Below are positions 53,004 through 62,104 of a stretch of 64,000 nucleotides of DNA, piece after piece. Source of the DNA: Paenochrobactrum pullorum (GTDB lineage Bacteria > Pseudomonadota > Alphaproteobacteria > Rhizobiales > Rhizobiaceae); contig NZ_JBHEEH010000001.1 of the NCBI RefSeq assembly GCF_041929845.1, positions 1,220,300-1,284,299 on the forward strand, given 5' to 3'. The notes under the pieces were generated by a model. It ran no database searches. It was not told where the DNA came from and saw only the letters and a list, made by a program, of their open reading frames with translations. The translations under genes and the position numbers were made by a program. Position 1 is the first letter of the stretch. Each line of letters begins with the position of its first letter.

Positions 53004-55469
53004 ATGGTACGACTTATCGGTTATTTCTTCGGCATTGGTGCCGTTTTCATGCTTATGGTTGCTGGTGCCGTTGCGGTTTTTATCAGTAAAATAAACAAGG
53101 AACTGCCCGATTACGAAGTTCTGGAGAATTATGAGCCTCCTGTAATGACGCGTGTTCATGCGTCTGACGGTAGTTTGATGGCCGAATTTTCCAGAGAACG
53201 TCGCTTGTACCTGCCGATTCAGGCTGTACCGGATCGTGTGAAAGCTGCTTTCATTTCTGCTGAAGATAAGAACTTCTACCAGCATAATGGTGTGGATGTT
53301 GGCGGCGTTGCCCGCGCAATGGTCAATAATGTCAAAGGTCTTGGCAGTGGTCGCCGCCCTGAAGGCGCCTCGACAATTACGCAGCAGGTGGCAAAAAACT
53401 TCCTCCTGAGCACCGAACAGACCTATGATCGCAAAATCAAGGAAGCAATTTTGGCCATGCGTATTGAGCAGGCCTATTCCAAAGATCGCATTCTTGAACT
53501 TTATTTGAACGAAATTTTCTTTGGTATGGGCGCTTATGGTATCGCGGGCGCAGCACTTACTTATTATGATAAAGCGGTTGGTGAATTATCTATATCTGAG
53601 ATGGCCTATCTGGCAGCACTGCCGAAAGGCCCGGCCAATTATCATCCCTTCCGCCGACCTGAACGTGCTATTGAGCGACGCAATTATGTGATCGATCGCA
53701 TGGCTGAAAACGAATATATCACCATGGAAGAGGCAGAAGCGGCTAAGGCTGAGCCGCTGCACGTCAATATTCGTCAGACCTCGAAATATCTTGCTTCGTC
53801 AGAATATTTTACCGAGGAAGTACGCCGCCAGATCATCGCCAAATACGGTGACAAAGCCCTTTATGAAAGTGGCTTGTCGGTTCGAACGACCCTTGATCCG
53901 AAATTGCAGGTGATGGCGCGTAATTCGTTGCAGGCAGCACTTTTGCGTTATGATGAAGCGCGCGGATATCGCGGACCATATAAGCATATTGAGCTTGGTT
54001 CAGATTGGGGTATTCCGCTTGGCGAGATATCGGCATTCTCCGATGTGCCGGAGTGGCAGTTATCGGTTGTGCTTAATGTTTCAGCGGCTGGCGCAGATAT
54101 TGGGTTGCAGCCGGCGCGTGAGGCTTCAGGTGCACGTTCAAAAGAACGCAAGCAAGGCTTTATTGCCGCTGATGATATGAAATGGGCTATGCGCGTTATA
54201 AATATCGGCGGCAAACGCACCAGCGCCAAGTCACCTGAAGGTGTGCTTAAAGCGGGCGATGTCGTCTATGTTTCGCGCAATAAAGACAGCGACACAGCTT
54301 TCCGTCTGCAACAGCCGCCGAAAGTCGAAGGCGCTCTCGTCGCGATGGATCCGCATACCGGACGTGTGCTGGCAATGAGTGGCGGATTCTCTTTCTCCGA
54401 ATCTGAATTCAACCGCGCGACACAGGCTTACCGTCAGCCAGGTTCCTCCTTCAAACCCTTCGTTTATGCGGCAGCACTTGATTATGGCTATACGCCTGCT
54501 TCAGTTGTGCTTGATGGGCCGTTGGAAGTTAATCAAGGCGGCTCATTGGGTGTTTGGGCTCCTAAAAACTATTCAGGTAAATTTTCGGGCCCGTCGACAT
54601 TGCGCTATGGTATCGAACAATCACGTAACGTGATGACTGTACGCCTCGCGCAAGATATGGGCATGAATGTCGTTGCCGAATATGCCGAGCGTTTTGGCAT
54701 TTATGACAAGATGATGCCGGTTTTGTCGATGTCGCTTGGTGCGGGTGAAACAACTGTTTTGCGTATGGTTACCGGTTATTCGGTGATGGCCAATGGCGGA
54801 CGCAGCATTACACCTTCGATGATTGACCGTATTCAGGATCGTTATGGTAAAACAATTTTCAAGCATGACAGCAGGAAATGTGAAAACTGTAATGCCGAGA
54901 CATGGTCAAATCAGGATGAGCCGGAATTGATTGATGATCGTGATCAGGTGCTTGATCCGATGACCGCCTATCAGATCACTTCCATGATGGAAGGTGTTGT
55001 TCAACGTGGTACCGCACGTGTCTTGCAGGACTTGAAGCGTCCGGTTGCTGGTAAAACCGGTACCACTAACGATGAAAAAGATGCCTGGTTTGTGGGCTTT
55101 ACACCTGATCTCGTTGTTGGCGTTTATATCGGTTATGACAATCCGACCCCGCTTGGTCGTGGCAGTACTGGTGGTGTGCTGGCGGTTCCGGTTTTCAAAA
55201 ACTTTATGGAGCAAGCGCTCGTCGGTAAGCCAAAATCGGAATTCCGAGTGCCGGAAGGCATGATGATGATTCCGATCAACCGTCGCACAGGTATGCGTAT
55301 TGCTGCCGGTTCCGGTGATGCATTTATGGAAGCCTTCAAACCGGGAACAGGCCCAGCTGATTCTTATTCCGTAATCGGCATGGATGATTTCCAGGAAGGT
55401 TCACCAATTGCTCCGTCTTCACCGCAGGCGACACGGGCGCTGTCTTCCGGTTCCGGTGGATTGTATTAA
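53004..55469 (+). CDS. mrcA: Penicillin-binding protein 1A (bifunctional transglycosylase/transpeptidase)
   Basis: The 821-residue class A PBP polymerises and cross-links peptidoglycan. An N-terminal membrane anchor (residues 4-28) precedes the GT51 transglycosylase (ISAEDKNFYQHNGVD, GASTITQQVAKNFLL, KIKEAILAMRIEQ). A PBP OB-like domain with a long insertion follows, then the transpeptidase with S481-x-x-K484 (GSSFKPF), SRN (EQSRNVMTVRL) and KTGT at 684-687. Length and motifs are complete. It stands between the amidase and prfB, and a terminator follows. Confidence 0.97.
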   Translation: MVRLIGYFFGIGAVFMLMVAGAVAVFISKINKELPDYEVLENYEPPVMTRVHASDGSLMAEFSRERRLYLPIQAVPDRVKAAFISAEDKNFYQHNGVDVGGVARAMVNNVKGLGSGRRPEGASTITQQVAKNFLLSTEQTYDRKIKEAILAMRIEQAYSKDRILELYLNEIFFGMGAYGIAGAALTYYDKAVGELSISEMAYLAALPKGPANYHPFRRPERAIERRNYVIDRMAENEYITMEEAEAAKAEPLHVNIRQTSKYLASSEYFTEEVRRQIIAKYGDKALYESGLSVRTTLDPKLQVMARNSLQAALLRYDEARGYRGPYKHIELGSDWGIPLGEISAFSDVPEWQLSVVLNVSAAGADIGLQPAREASGARSKERKQGFIAADDMKWAMRVINIGGKRTSAKSPEGVLKAGDVVYVSRNKDSDTAFRLQQPPKVEGALVAMDPHTGRVLAMSGGFSFSESEFNRATQAYRQPGSSFKPFVYAAALDYGYTPASVVLDGPLEVNQGGSLGVWAPKNYSGKFSGPSTLRYGIEQSRNVMTVRLAQDMGMNVVAEYAERFGIYDKMMPVLSMSLGAGETTVLRMVTGYSVMANGGRSITPSMIDRIQDRYGKTIFKHDSRKCENCNAETWSNQDEPELIDDRDQVLDPMTAYQITSMMEGVVQRGTARVLQDLKRPVAGKTGTTNDEKDAWFVGFTPDLVVGVYIGYDNPTPLGRGSTGGVLAVPVFKNFMEQALVGKPKSEFRVPEGMMMIPINRRTGMRIAAGSGDAFMEAFKPGTGPADSYSVIGMDDFQEGSPIAPSSPQATRALSSGSGGLY

Positions 55470-55541
55470 AGTTGCAAATTCTTTACAGGCTTTGATGGGG
55501 CGACTATGTTGCCTCATCATTTGTTTGGTGAGTTAAGTATG

Positions 55542-55566
55542 GGAGCGAAATTTCGCTCCGGGTTTT
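55542..55566 (+). terminator. Probable terminator of mrcA
   Basis: GGAGCGAAATTTCGCTCC (55542-55559) is a perfect 18-base palindrome that folds into a GC-capped hairpin, followed by GGGTTTT. Confidence 0.65.
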
Positions 55567-55592
55567 GAGAATAGATAAGGATTATAAAGCGA

Positions 55593-56721
55593 ATGCGCGC
55601 TGAAATTGAAAGCTTAGTCGACGAAATCAAGCAGGCCATAAGCCTGCTGAGGAGGCATCTTTGACTGGGATCAGTCTATTAAACGGCTGGGTTATTTAAA
55701 CCAGCGCGCAGAAGATCCAACCCTTTGGAATGATGCTCAGGAAGCGCAAAAGCTGATGCGTGAGCGCCAGCAGCTTGAAGACAGCATCAATGGTATCAAA
55801 TATCTGAGCCAGACTTTGAATGACAGCATTGAGCTGATCGAGATGGGTGAAGAAGAGGGTGATAAGTCGATTATCACCGATGCCGAAGATGCAATCCGTG
55901 CGTTGAAAACCGACATTGCGAAGCGTCAGATTGACATGCTGCTGTCTGGTGAAGCCGATGCGAACGACACTTATGTGGAAGTTCATGCCGGTGCCGGCGG
56001 TACGGAAAGTCAGGACTGGGCGTCGATGCTGCTGCGTATGTATACGCGCTGGTCTGAAAAAAGCGGTCGTAAGGTTGAGCTGCTTGAAATTCACGATGGT
56101 GAAGAAGCAGGGATCAAATCAGCGACACTGCTGGTTAAAGGGCACAATTCTTACGGTATGATGAAAACCGAATCCGGTGTTCATCGTCTGGTGCGTATTT
56201 CGCCTTACGATTCCAATGCGCGTCGCCACACGTCATTTGCCAGTATCTGGGTTTATCCGGCTATCGACGACAATATCGAAGTGGATGTGACCGAAGCCGA
56301 CGTCCGTATTGATACATATCGTGCATCAGGTGCCGGTGGTCAGCACGTCAACACAACCGACTCGGCTGTTCGTATTACCCATATCAAAACCGGTATTGTG
56401 GTTCAGTGTCAGTCGGAACGATCACAGCATAAAAACCGTGCAACTGCATGGTCGATGTTGCGTGCTCGTCTTTATGAAGAAGAGCTGAAAAAACGTGAGG
56501 AAGCCACCAATGCGATGACGGCTTCCAAAACCGATATCGGCTGGGGACACCAGATCCGCTCTTATGTATTGCAGCCTTATCAGCTGGTTAAAGATCTGCG
56601 TACCGGTGTTGAAAGCACCAATCCGCAGGAGGTGCTGGACGGCGCTGTTACACCTTTCATGGAAGCAGCACTCGCCCATCGCATCAGCGGCAGTGACGTG
56701 GTGGTTGAAGATATCGACTAA
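55593..56721 (+). CDS. prfB: Peptide chain release factor 2, with programmed +1 frameshift
   Basis: RF2 terminates translation at UGA and UAA. It is encoded in two frames: 55593-55661 (23 codons, MRAEIESLVDEIKQAIS...) then, skipping T55662, 55663-56721, giving 375 residues. The in-frame TGA at 55662 follows AGGAGG and CTT, the classical autoregulatory frameshift. The catalytic GGQ is in GAGGQHVNTTDSAV. At the anticodon-mimic position the sequence reads SPY rather than the SPF of E. coli. A simple ORF search finds only the downstream part. secDF follows. Confidence 0.97.
55650..55665 (+). promoter_or_regulatory. Programmed +1 frameshift site of prfB
   Basis: AGG AGG CAT CTT TGA C: a Shine-Dalgarno-like AGGAGG three bases before the slippery CTT and the UGA stop followed by C, which is a weak termination context. 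When RF2 is scarce the ribosome shifts +1 and makes full RF2. Confidence 0.95.
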
Positions 56722-56824
56722 CCACTGAAGGTTATTGAACTGGTTTTTGTGCTGCGGGGCGGGATTGCATAGTGCTGTTTCGCCCTGCATCATGTGCATC
56801 TGACAAATATGGATTCGCAGTTTC

Positions 56825-59107
56825 ATGCTCTATTTTTCGCGCTGGAAAGCCGCTCTGATCTGGTTGGTCGTCTTTATCGGCGTTATTCTTGCCTTACCCA
56901 ATCTTTTCTCGCGTGATACCTTAGACGGGCTGCCGAATTTCCTGCCGAAAAAGCAGGTGTCGCTCGATCTTGATTTGTCGGGTGGCTCGCGTCTCATCAT
57001 TCAATCTTCGAAAACATCAGACCGTGTCGTTGACCAAACGGTTGAAGTTTTGACCAGCCGTTTAAAAGAAATGGGCTATGAAGATGCTTTGGTGGAAAAA
57101 GAGCGCAAAGGCCAGATTCTGGTTGAAGTGCGTGGCATTTACGACATTCAGCTACTTAAAGATATCTTGAGCGTTGATGGGGCAGTCACCTTCCACGAGG
57201 TGGATGCGAGTATGTCACCCAATGATGCAATCCGCGGCACACCTCCGGAAGGTGATATCGTTGTCTATTCTTTTGACGATCCGCCGGTTGGCTATTTGTT
57301 GGTAAAGAAACCGGCATTGACGGATGCCGATATTCTGGATGCACAGGCTGATTATGCCACTGACGGCAAAACGGCAGTGATTAATATCAAGCTCAGCCCT
57401 GAAGGCCGTGCGGCGATGGCAACACTGACTGAAAAAAGCATTGGTCGTGCATTTGCTGTCGTTGTTGATCATCAGGTTATATCTGCGCCGGCTATTCAGG
57501 CAAAAATTGATGCAGATGAATTGCAGCTGACCGGCTCATTTGATTATCAGGTCGCGGGAAACCTTGCGGTCGTATTGCGGTCAGGTTCATTACCGGCAAG
57601 CGTGAGCGTGCTTGAGGAGCGTACCATTACATCGGCACTTGGCGCGGATTATGCCAGTGCTGCTATCGTTGCAGCAGTGATGGCAGCCATTCTGGTCGGG
57701 CTTTTCATGGTGCTTTCTTATGGCACATTGGGCGTTTTGGCGATGATCGCTTTGGCGGTCAACATTATTTTGCTGACTGCGATTTTGTCGATTATCGGTG
57801 CTTCGGTCAGTATGGCGAGTGTTGCCGGTCTGGTGCTGACTATTGGTATGGCTGTTGATGCCAATGTGTTGATTTACGAGCGTGTGCGTGAAGACCGCCG
57901 TCATGGTTATTCCGTGGTACAAGCCATGGAATCAGGCTTTTACCGTGCGCTTTCAACGATCATTGATGCAAATCTCACGACGCTGATTGCAGCTGTTGTA
58001 CTGTTTATTTTAGGCAGTGGTGCTGTTTATGGTTTTGCTTTGACGGTTACCATTGGTATTGCAACCACACTTTTCACGACTTTGACTTTTACCCGCTTGC
58101 TGATTTCGCAATGGGTACGCATCATGAAGCCTAAAGAGGTGCCAAAACGTCGCCTCAAACTGGTGCCGACCGTTACCCGCATTCCTTTCATGCGTTTGCA
58201 GTTTCTGACGCTTGGTGTATCGGTCTTGGCTTGTGCAATCGTGCTGGCACTTTTTGTCAATGTCGGTTTCAATTACGGTGTCGATTTCCGTGGTGGTGCC
58301 ATGGTTGAATTGCAGGCACGCCAAGGTGACGCCGATCTCGTTGACATTAGCGAACGTCTGGCCGATCTCAACATTGAAAGTGCCCGGGTGATACCGACCG
58401 AAGATGCCAATTCTGCTCTTGTGCTGATCGGCAGTCAGGAAGTTGGCGATGAGGCTGATCAGACGATTGCAGTGAAGCTGCGTGATGAATTTGCCAAAGA
58501 ATACACATTCCAGCGTGTCGAAGTGGTGGGGCCAACGGTTTCTGAACAGTTGAGCAATGCCGGCATTTTGGCGGTTATTCTTTCACTGCTTGGCATCTTT
58601 ATCTATGTTTGGTTGCGCTTCCGCTGGCAGCTTGCATTTGGTGCGGTGATTGCAACAGTGCATGATGTGATCATTTTGGCCGGTATGTTCATCATCTTCG
58701 GCATGGAGTTCAATCTCTGGAGTGTCGCGGCTATTTTGACCATTATCGGCTACTCACTCAATGATACGATTGTAATTTATGACCGTATCCGTGAAAATTT
58801 GCGCCGTTATCAAAGTGCGCCATTGCCGGCAATTATCGATGCATCGATCAATCAGACATTGTCACGCACTATTTTAACGTCCTTCGTGACATTCCTTGCG
58901 CATGTGCCGCTATATGTCTTCGGCGGTGAAGATATCCGCAACTTTGCGCTGGCACTCAGTGTTGGTATTATTGTGGCCAGCTATTCTTCCATTTTCATTG
59001 CCGGTCCGTTGCTGGTGCAGTTTGGTTTGAAGCCGCGCAGCGAACGTCAGGATGGTGATGATGATATGAGTGACGAGCTGGCGCAGTCATTAAACTTGGA
59101 GAGCTGA
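56825..59107 (+). CDS. secDF: Fused protein translocase subunit SecDF
   Basis: SecD and SecF couple the proton gradient to late steps of Sec-dependent export. Here they are one 760-residue chain. The SecD half has VSLDLDLSGGSRLII, a periplasmic P1 domain and six helices; the SecF half begins near RLQFLTLGVSVLACAIVL and shows VGFNYGVDFRGGAMVEL and a second helix bundle. A fusion is known in Hyphomicrobiales and some Firmicutes. It is followed after one base by an Mth938-domain gene. No yajC is seen upstream. Confidence 0.96.
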   Translation: MLYFSRWKAALIWLVVFIGVILALPNLFSRDTLDGLPNFLPKKQVSLDLDLSGGSRLIIQSSKTSDRVVDQTVEVLTSRLKEMGYEDALVEKERKGQILVEVRGIYDIQLLKDILSVDGAVTFHEVDASMSPNDAIRGTPPEGDIVVYSFDDPPVGYLLVKKPALTDADILDAQADYATDGKTAVINIKLSPEGRAAMATLTEKSIGRAFAVVVDHQVISAPAIQAKIDADELQLTGSFDYQVAGNLAVVLRSGSLPASVSVLEERTITSALGADYASAAIVAAVMAAILVGLFMVLSYGTLGVLAMIALAVNIILLTAILSIIGASVSMASVAGLVLTIGMAVDANVLIYERVREDRRHGYSVVQAMESGFYRALSTIIDANLTTLIAAVVLFILGSGAVYGFALTVTIGIATTLFTTLTFTRLLISQWVRIMKPKEVPKRRLKLVPTVTRIPFMRLQFLTLGVSVLACAIVLALFVNVGFNYGVDFRGGAMVELQARQGDADLVDISERLADLNIESARVIPTEDANSALVLIGSQEVGDEADQTIAVKLRDEFAKEYTFQRVEVVGPTVSEQLSNAGILAVILSLLGIFIYVWLRFRWQLAFGAVIATVHDVIILAGMFIIFGMEFNLWSVAAILTIIGYSLNDTIVIYDRIRENLRRYQSAPLPAIIDASINQTLSRTILTSFVTFLAHVPLYVFGGEDIRNFALALSVGIIVASYSSIFIAGPLLVQFGLKPRSERQDGDDDMSDELAQSLNLES

Positions 59108-59108
59108 T

Positions 59109-59498
59109 ATGTCTTCCGGCATTCAGATGCGAGAGGCGCATTTCCCCGGACGTGCGCCCATTGACGCTTATGGCAATGGCGGCTTCCGTTTTGCCGAGAT
59201 GTCACATCGCGGTTCAATCATGTGTTTGCCAAGCGGTGTGCATGGCTGGGAACCTAACGCGCCGCCTTTGCTGACAAAAGATGATTTGAAGCTCATTCTT
59301 GAACAGGCAACTGATATCGAAATTTTGCTGGTCGGCACAGGCATGGACTTGCGCCGTATCCCGGCGGATGTGCGTGATCTTTTGCGCGCCAGCGGTATTT
59401 CATCTGATCCGATGAGCACCGGTGCGGCTGTGCGCACCTATAATGTGCTGTTGGCCGAAGACCGTGCTGTGGCGGCAGCCCTGATTGCTGTTGACTGA
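59109..59498 (+). CDS. Mth938-domain protein (NDUFAF3-like)
   Basis: The 129-residue protein has the Mth938 fold (formerly DUF498), the family of mitochondrial complex I assembly factor NDUFAF3. Segments include FPGRAPIDAYGNGGFRFAE, GSIMCLPSGVHGWE, EILLVGTGMDLRRIPADV and STGAAVRTYNVLLAEDRAVA. The ribosome binding site GGAGAG overlaps the end of secDF. Linkage to secDF is known in alphaproteobacteria. A bacterial role in membrane-complex assembly is plausible but unproved. Confidence 0.9.
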   Translation: MSSGIQMREAHFPGRAPIDAYGNGGFRFAEMSHRGSIMCLPSGVHGWEPNAPPLLTKDDLKLILEQATDIEILLVGTGMDLRRIPADVRDLLRASGISSDPMSTGAAVRTYNVLLAEDRAVAAALIAVD

Positions 59499-59499
59499 T

Positions 59500-60339
59500 A
59501 TGCAGGATAATGAACTTTATTGTCTGGATTTGGTGCGGCAGGCCGATAAAGACCGTTATTTGTCACTGCTCTACGCACCGGAAGAAAAAAGGGGCGCATT
59601 AGCGGCACTTTATGCTTTCAATGTAGAAATTGCTCGTATCCGTGATGTGGCAAAGGACGCGCTACCTGGCGAAGTGCGGCTGCAATGGTGGCGTGATCTG
59701 ATCAATGGGGCGGGGCATGGCGAAACAGAAAGCCATCCTGTAGCTGCGGCTTTAATGGCAGCGATCAAGCGCTATTCATTGCCGATCCATGTCTTTGACG
59801 CTTATTGTGAAGCGCGTATTTTCGATCTTTATAACGATCCGATGCCTGCGCGTCATGATTTGGAGGGCTATTGCGGCGAGACAGCATCTGTACTCATTCA
59901 AATGGCCGCCCTCATTCTTGATGCGGACAGAGCACCACAATTTAGCGAAGCTGCGGGGCATGCAGGTGTGGCGCAAAGCATTACCGGTTTGTTGCGCTTG
60001 ATGCCGCTTCACCGTGCACGAAGCCAGATTTATATGCCTGCTGATATTTTGCAGGCAGTCGGATTGAATGCAGAGACTTATCTTGGATCAGAACAGCAGC
60101 AAGCACTCACCAATTTGGTGAGTGCAATAATTGCTTTGGCGGATGAGCATTATGTTGCTTATAAAAAAGCTTCCCGTTCAATGCCCGCAACTTTGAAACC
60201 CGCTTTTCTGCCGGTCTGTCTGGTACCGGTCTATTTACGGGCACTTTCGCGCAATGCTGCAAGTGTACCGACGCAAATCAGCGATATTCCGCCTTTGCGC
60301 CGCCAATGGACGATGATGAAGGCTGCTTTATTAGGGTAA
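59500..60339 (+). CDS. Squalene/phytoene synthase-like protein (NDUFAF6-like)
   Basis: The 279-residue helical protein is homologous to phytoene/squalene synthases but does not show the Asp-rich DxxxD metal motif at its expected place: LYAFNVEIARIRDVAKD has Asn and Glu, as in mitochondrial complex I assembly factor NDUFAF6. The second motif also looks degraded (GYCGETASVLIQM). It starts at ATG 59500, two bases after the Mth938 gene; an in-frame TTG at 59485 is an alternative. An assembly role rather than carotenoid synthesis is likely, from the missing motif and neighbours. Confidence 0.85.
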   Translation: MQDNELYCLDLVRQADKDRYLSLLYAPEEKRGALAALYAFNVEIARIRDVAKDALPGEVRLQWWRDLINGAGHGETESHPVAAALMAAIKRYSLPIHVFDAYCEARIFDLYNDPMPARHDLEGYCGETASVLIQMAALILDADRAPQFSEAAGHAGVAQSITGLLRLMPLHRARSQIYMPADILQAVGLNAETYLGSEQQQALTNLVSAIIALADEHYVAYKKASRSMPATLKPAFLPVCLVPVYLRALSRNAASVPTQISDIPPLRRQWTMMKAALLG

Positions 60340-60359
60340 TTTTATCAGTACTTATAAAA

Positions 60360-60400
60360 AAGAGGCGTGATCGGTAACAATCATGCTTCTTTTAATTTTA
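60360..60400 (+). terminator. Terminator of the secDF cluster
   Basis: AAGAGGCGTGAT (60360-60371) pairs with ATCATGCTTCTT (60380-60391) with two G-U pairs, followed by TTAATTTTA. It separates the cluster from convergent trmFO. Confidence 0.7.
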
Positions 60401-60416
60401 CTGAAGATCAACCAGC

Positions 60417-61823
60417 TTAACGTGCTGATTTCTCCAACCAGTTTTTCCAATCTTCCAATGCGCGCGCACTCATGGCACGTTTTTTGGCTATGGTTTTTTC
60501 TTTACCGCGCAAGCGTTTGCCTTCGGTTTTAACCACCTCAACCGGTGGGAAAAGGCCGAAATTGACATTCATCGGCTGGAATGAGCGTTTGCCCGGTTCT
60601 TCGTCGCTGATAATATGTCCACCGGTAATATGACCGAGAAGGGCGCCGAAACCGGTTGTCAATGGCGGAACATCCAACGCCTTGCCCAATACTTCTGCGG
60701 CAGTAAAGCGCCCGGCCAGCAAGCCGATTGCAGAGGATTCGACATAGCCTTCACAACCGGTGATCTGACCGGCAAAGCGTAAGTTGGGGCGGGATTTCAT
60801 CCGCAATTTACCATCAAGAAGCACTGGTGAGTTCAAATATGTATTGCGGTGCAGACCACCAAGGCGTGCAAATTCGGCATTTTCCAAGCCGGGTATCATC
60901 CGCAGGATAGCGGTCTGATCGCCGTAGCGCAGCTTGGTTTGGAAGCCGACCATATTATAAAGTGTGCCCAGTGCATTGTCTTGACGCAATTGCACAACAG
61001 CATAAGGCTTAACCGTCGGGTTATGGGCATTGGTCAGCCCCATCGGCTTCATCGGGCCGTGGCGCAACGTTTCCGGCCCACGCTCGGCCATCACTTCAAT
61101 CGGCAGGCAACCGTCAAAATAAGGTGTGCCTTCCCACTCTTTGAAGTCGGTCTTTTCACCGCCAATAAGAGCTGCGATAAAGGCTTCATACTGCTCTTTA
61201 TCCATTGGGCAGTTGATATAGTCTTTGCCTGTTCCGCCCGGACCTACTTTGTCATAGCGGGACTGGAACCAGCAGACATCCATATTGATGCTGTCAAAAT
61301 GAATGATGGGAGCAATGGCATCAAAAAATGCCAGTGCATTGGTGTCCGTTTCAGCTGCAATGGCATCCGCCAACGATGCGGCTGTCAGCGGGCCGGTAGC
61401 GATAATGGTTGTGCCCCATTCTTGCGGTGGCAAGCCGGAAACTTCGCCACGCTCAATGGTAATGAGCGGATGCTTTTCAAGCTTTTGAGTCACCGCTAGT
61501 GAAAAACCATTGCGGTCAACCGCAAGCGCACCGCCTGCCGGCACCTGATTGGCATCAGCGCAAGCCATGATAAGAGAATTAGCCATGCGCATTTCGGCGT
61601 GCAGGACGCCGACAGCATTGGTTTCTGCATCATCCGAACGGAAAGAGTTGGAACAAACCAACTCGGCCAGATGATCGGTTTTATGGGCATCTGTGCCTCG
61701 CAGCGGGCGCATTTCATGAATGATAACCGCAACGCCGGCTTCAGCCAGTTGCCATGCAGCTTCGGAACCCGCAAGTCCGCCGCCGATAATATGAATTGGG
61801 GAGTGAGAAACTGTGTTTGACAT
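60417..61823 (-). CDS. trmFO: Methylenetetrahydrofolate-tRNA uracil-54 methyltransferase TrmFO
   Basis: TrmFO is an FAD- and folate-dependent enzyme that forms ribothymidine at U54 of tRNA. From ATG 61823 the 468-residue chain has the FAD motif GGGLAGSE at 14-21, then HEMRP, DHLAELVCSNSFRSDD, and downstream NCPMDKEQYEAF, GCLPIEVMAERG and GCEGYVESSAIGLLAG. The frame extends back to a TTG at 61859. A six-bp hairpin precedes the ATG directly. Confidence 0.95.
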   Translation of the reverse strand: MSNTVSHSPIHIIGGGLAGSEAAWQLAEAGVAVIIHEMRPLRGTDAHKTDHLAELVCSNSFRSDDAETNAVGVLHAEMRMANSLIMACADANQVPAGGALAVDRNGFSLAVTQKLEKHPLITIERGEVSGLPPQEWGTTIIATGPLTAASLADAIAAETDTNALAFFDAIAPIIHFDSINMDVCWFQSRYDKVGPGGTGKDYINCPMDKEQYEAFIAALIGGEKTDFKEWEGTPYFDGCLPIEVMAERGPETLRHGPMKPMGLTNAHNPTVKPYAVVQLRQDNALGTLYNMVGFQTKLRYGDQTAILRMIPGLENAEFARLGGLHRNTYLNSPVLLDGKLRMKSRPNLRFAGQITGCEGYVESSAIGLLAGRFTAAEVLGKALDVPPLTTGFGALLGHITGGHIISDEEPGKRSFQPMNVNFGLFPPVEVVKTEGKRLRGKEKTIAKKRAMSARALEDWKNWLEKSAR

Positions 61824-61841
61824 GGGAGTGTTCTTACTCCC
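61824..61841 (-). promoter_or_regulatory. Hairpin immediately before the trmFO start codon
   Basis: On the minus strand GGGAGT (61841-61836), loop AAGAAC, ACTCCC (61829-61824), then ATG. The only Shine-Dalgarno-like sequence (GGGAG) is inside the 5' arm, 13 bases from the ATG when unfolded, so the hairpin would hide it. Confidence 0.5.
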
Positions 61842-61957
61842 TTTCGTTATATACAGCAATCACCACAAATCTGCTTTGCGCAATGTGCAGGCAGTTTTTT
61901 GAAACGAAGTTTTCGAAGACTAATCACTTGTTATAAGGCTTAAAGAAGCACCAAACG

Positions 61958-61994
61958 AATAATGCCCGCCATACTGTGTATGGCGGGCATTATT
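61958..61994 (-). terminator. Terminator of the DUF1127/sRNA locus
   Basis: AATAATGCCCGCCATAC pairs perfectly over 17 bp with GTATGGCGGGCATTATT around a three-base loop. On the minus strand it follows the two anti-Shine-Dalgarno hairpins and is followed by CGTTTGG, so the T run is weak, but the stem includes ATTATT at its end. Confidence 0.82.
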
Positions 61995-62066
61995 TCTGTC
62001 AGGCTAGCGTGGGAGGAGGGTCGCTAACCCGAAACTGCTATAATAGGGAGGAGTATATATAGCAGT
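61995..62066 (-). ncRNA. Tandem CcsR-like (cuckoo/anti-SD) small RNA hairpins
   Basis: Downstream of the DUF1127 gene on the minus strand are two hairpins. The first is ACTGCTATA/TATAGCAGT (62066-62058 with 62042-62034), whose loop shows CTCCTCCC (62053-62046). The second is GGTTAGCG/CGCTAGCC (62029-62022 with 62009-62002), whose loop is ACCCTCCTCCCA (62021-62010). A terminator follows. In Rhodobacter sphaeroides the CcsR small RNAs, with the same CCUCCUCCC loops, are processed from the 3' UTR of a DUF1127 gene. The arrangement here matches; expression is inferred. Confidence 0.82.
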
Positions 62067-62104
62067 GAATTATTGTAAATAGACAAGTATTTACTTGAGT
62101 ATTA

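Noticed and set aside
52818..53285. 155-codon minus-strand frame
   Set aside because: It overlaps the PBP1A N-terminus in antisense and has no ribosome binding site.
59500..60339. Carotenoid or hopanoid squalene/phytoene synthase
   Set aside because: The Asp-rich metal motif is missing and no isoprenoid genes are nearby, so the NDUFAF6-like reading is preferred.
60849..61499. 216-codon plus-strand frame
   Set aside because: It is antisense to conserved TrmFO motifs and lacks a ribosome binding site.
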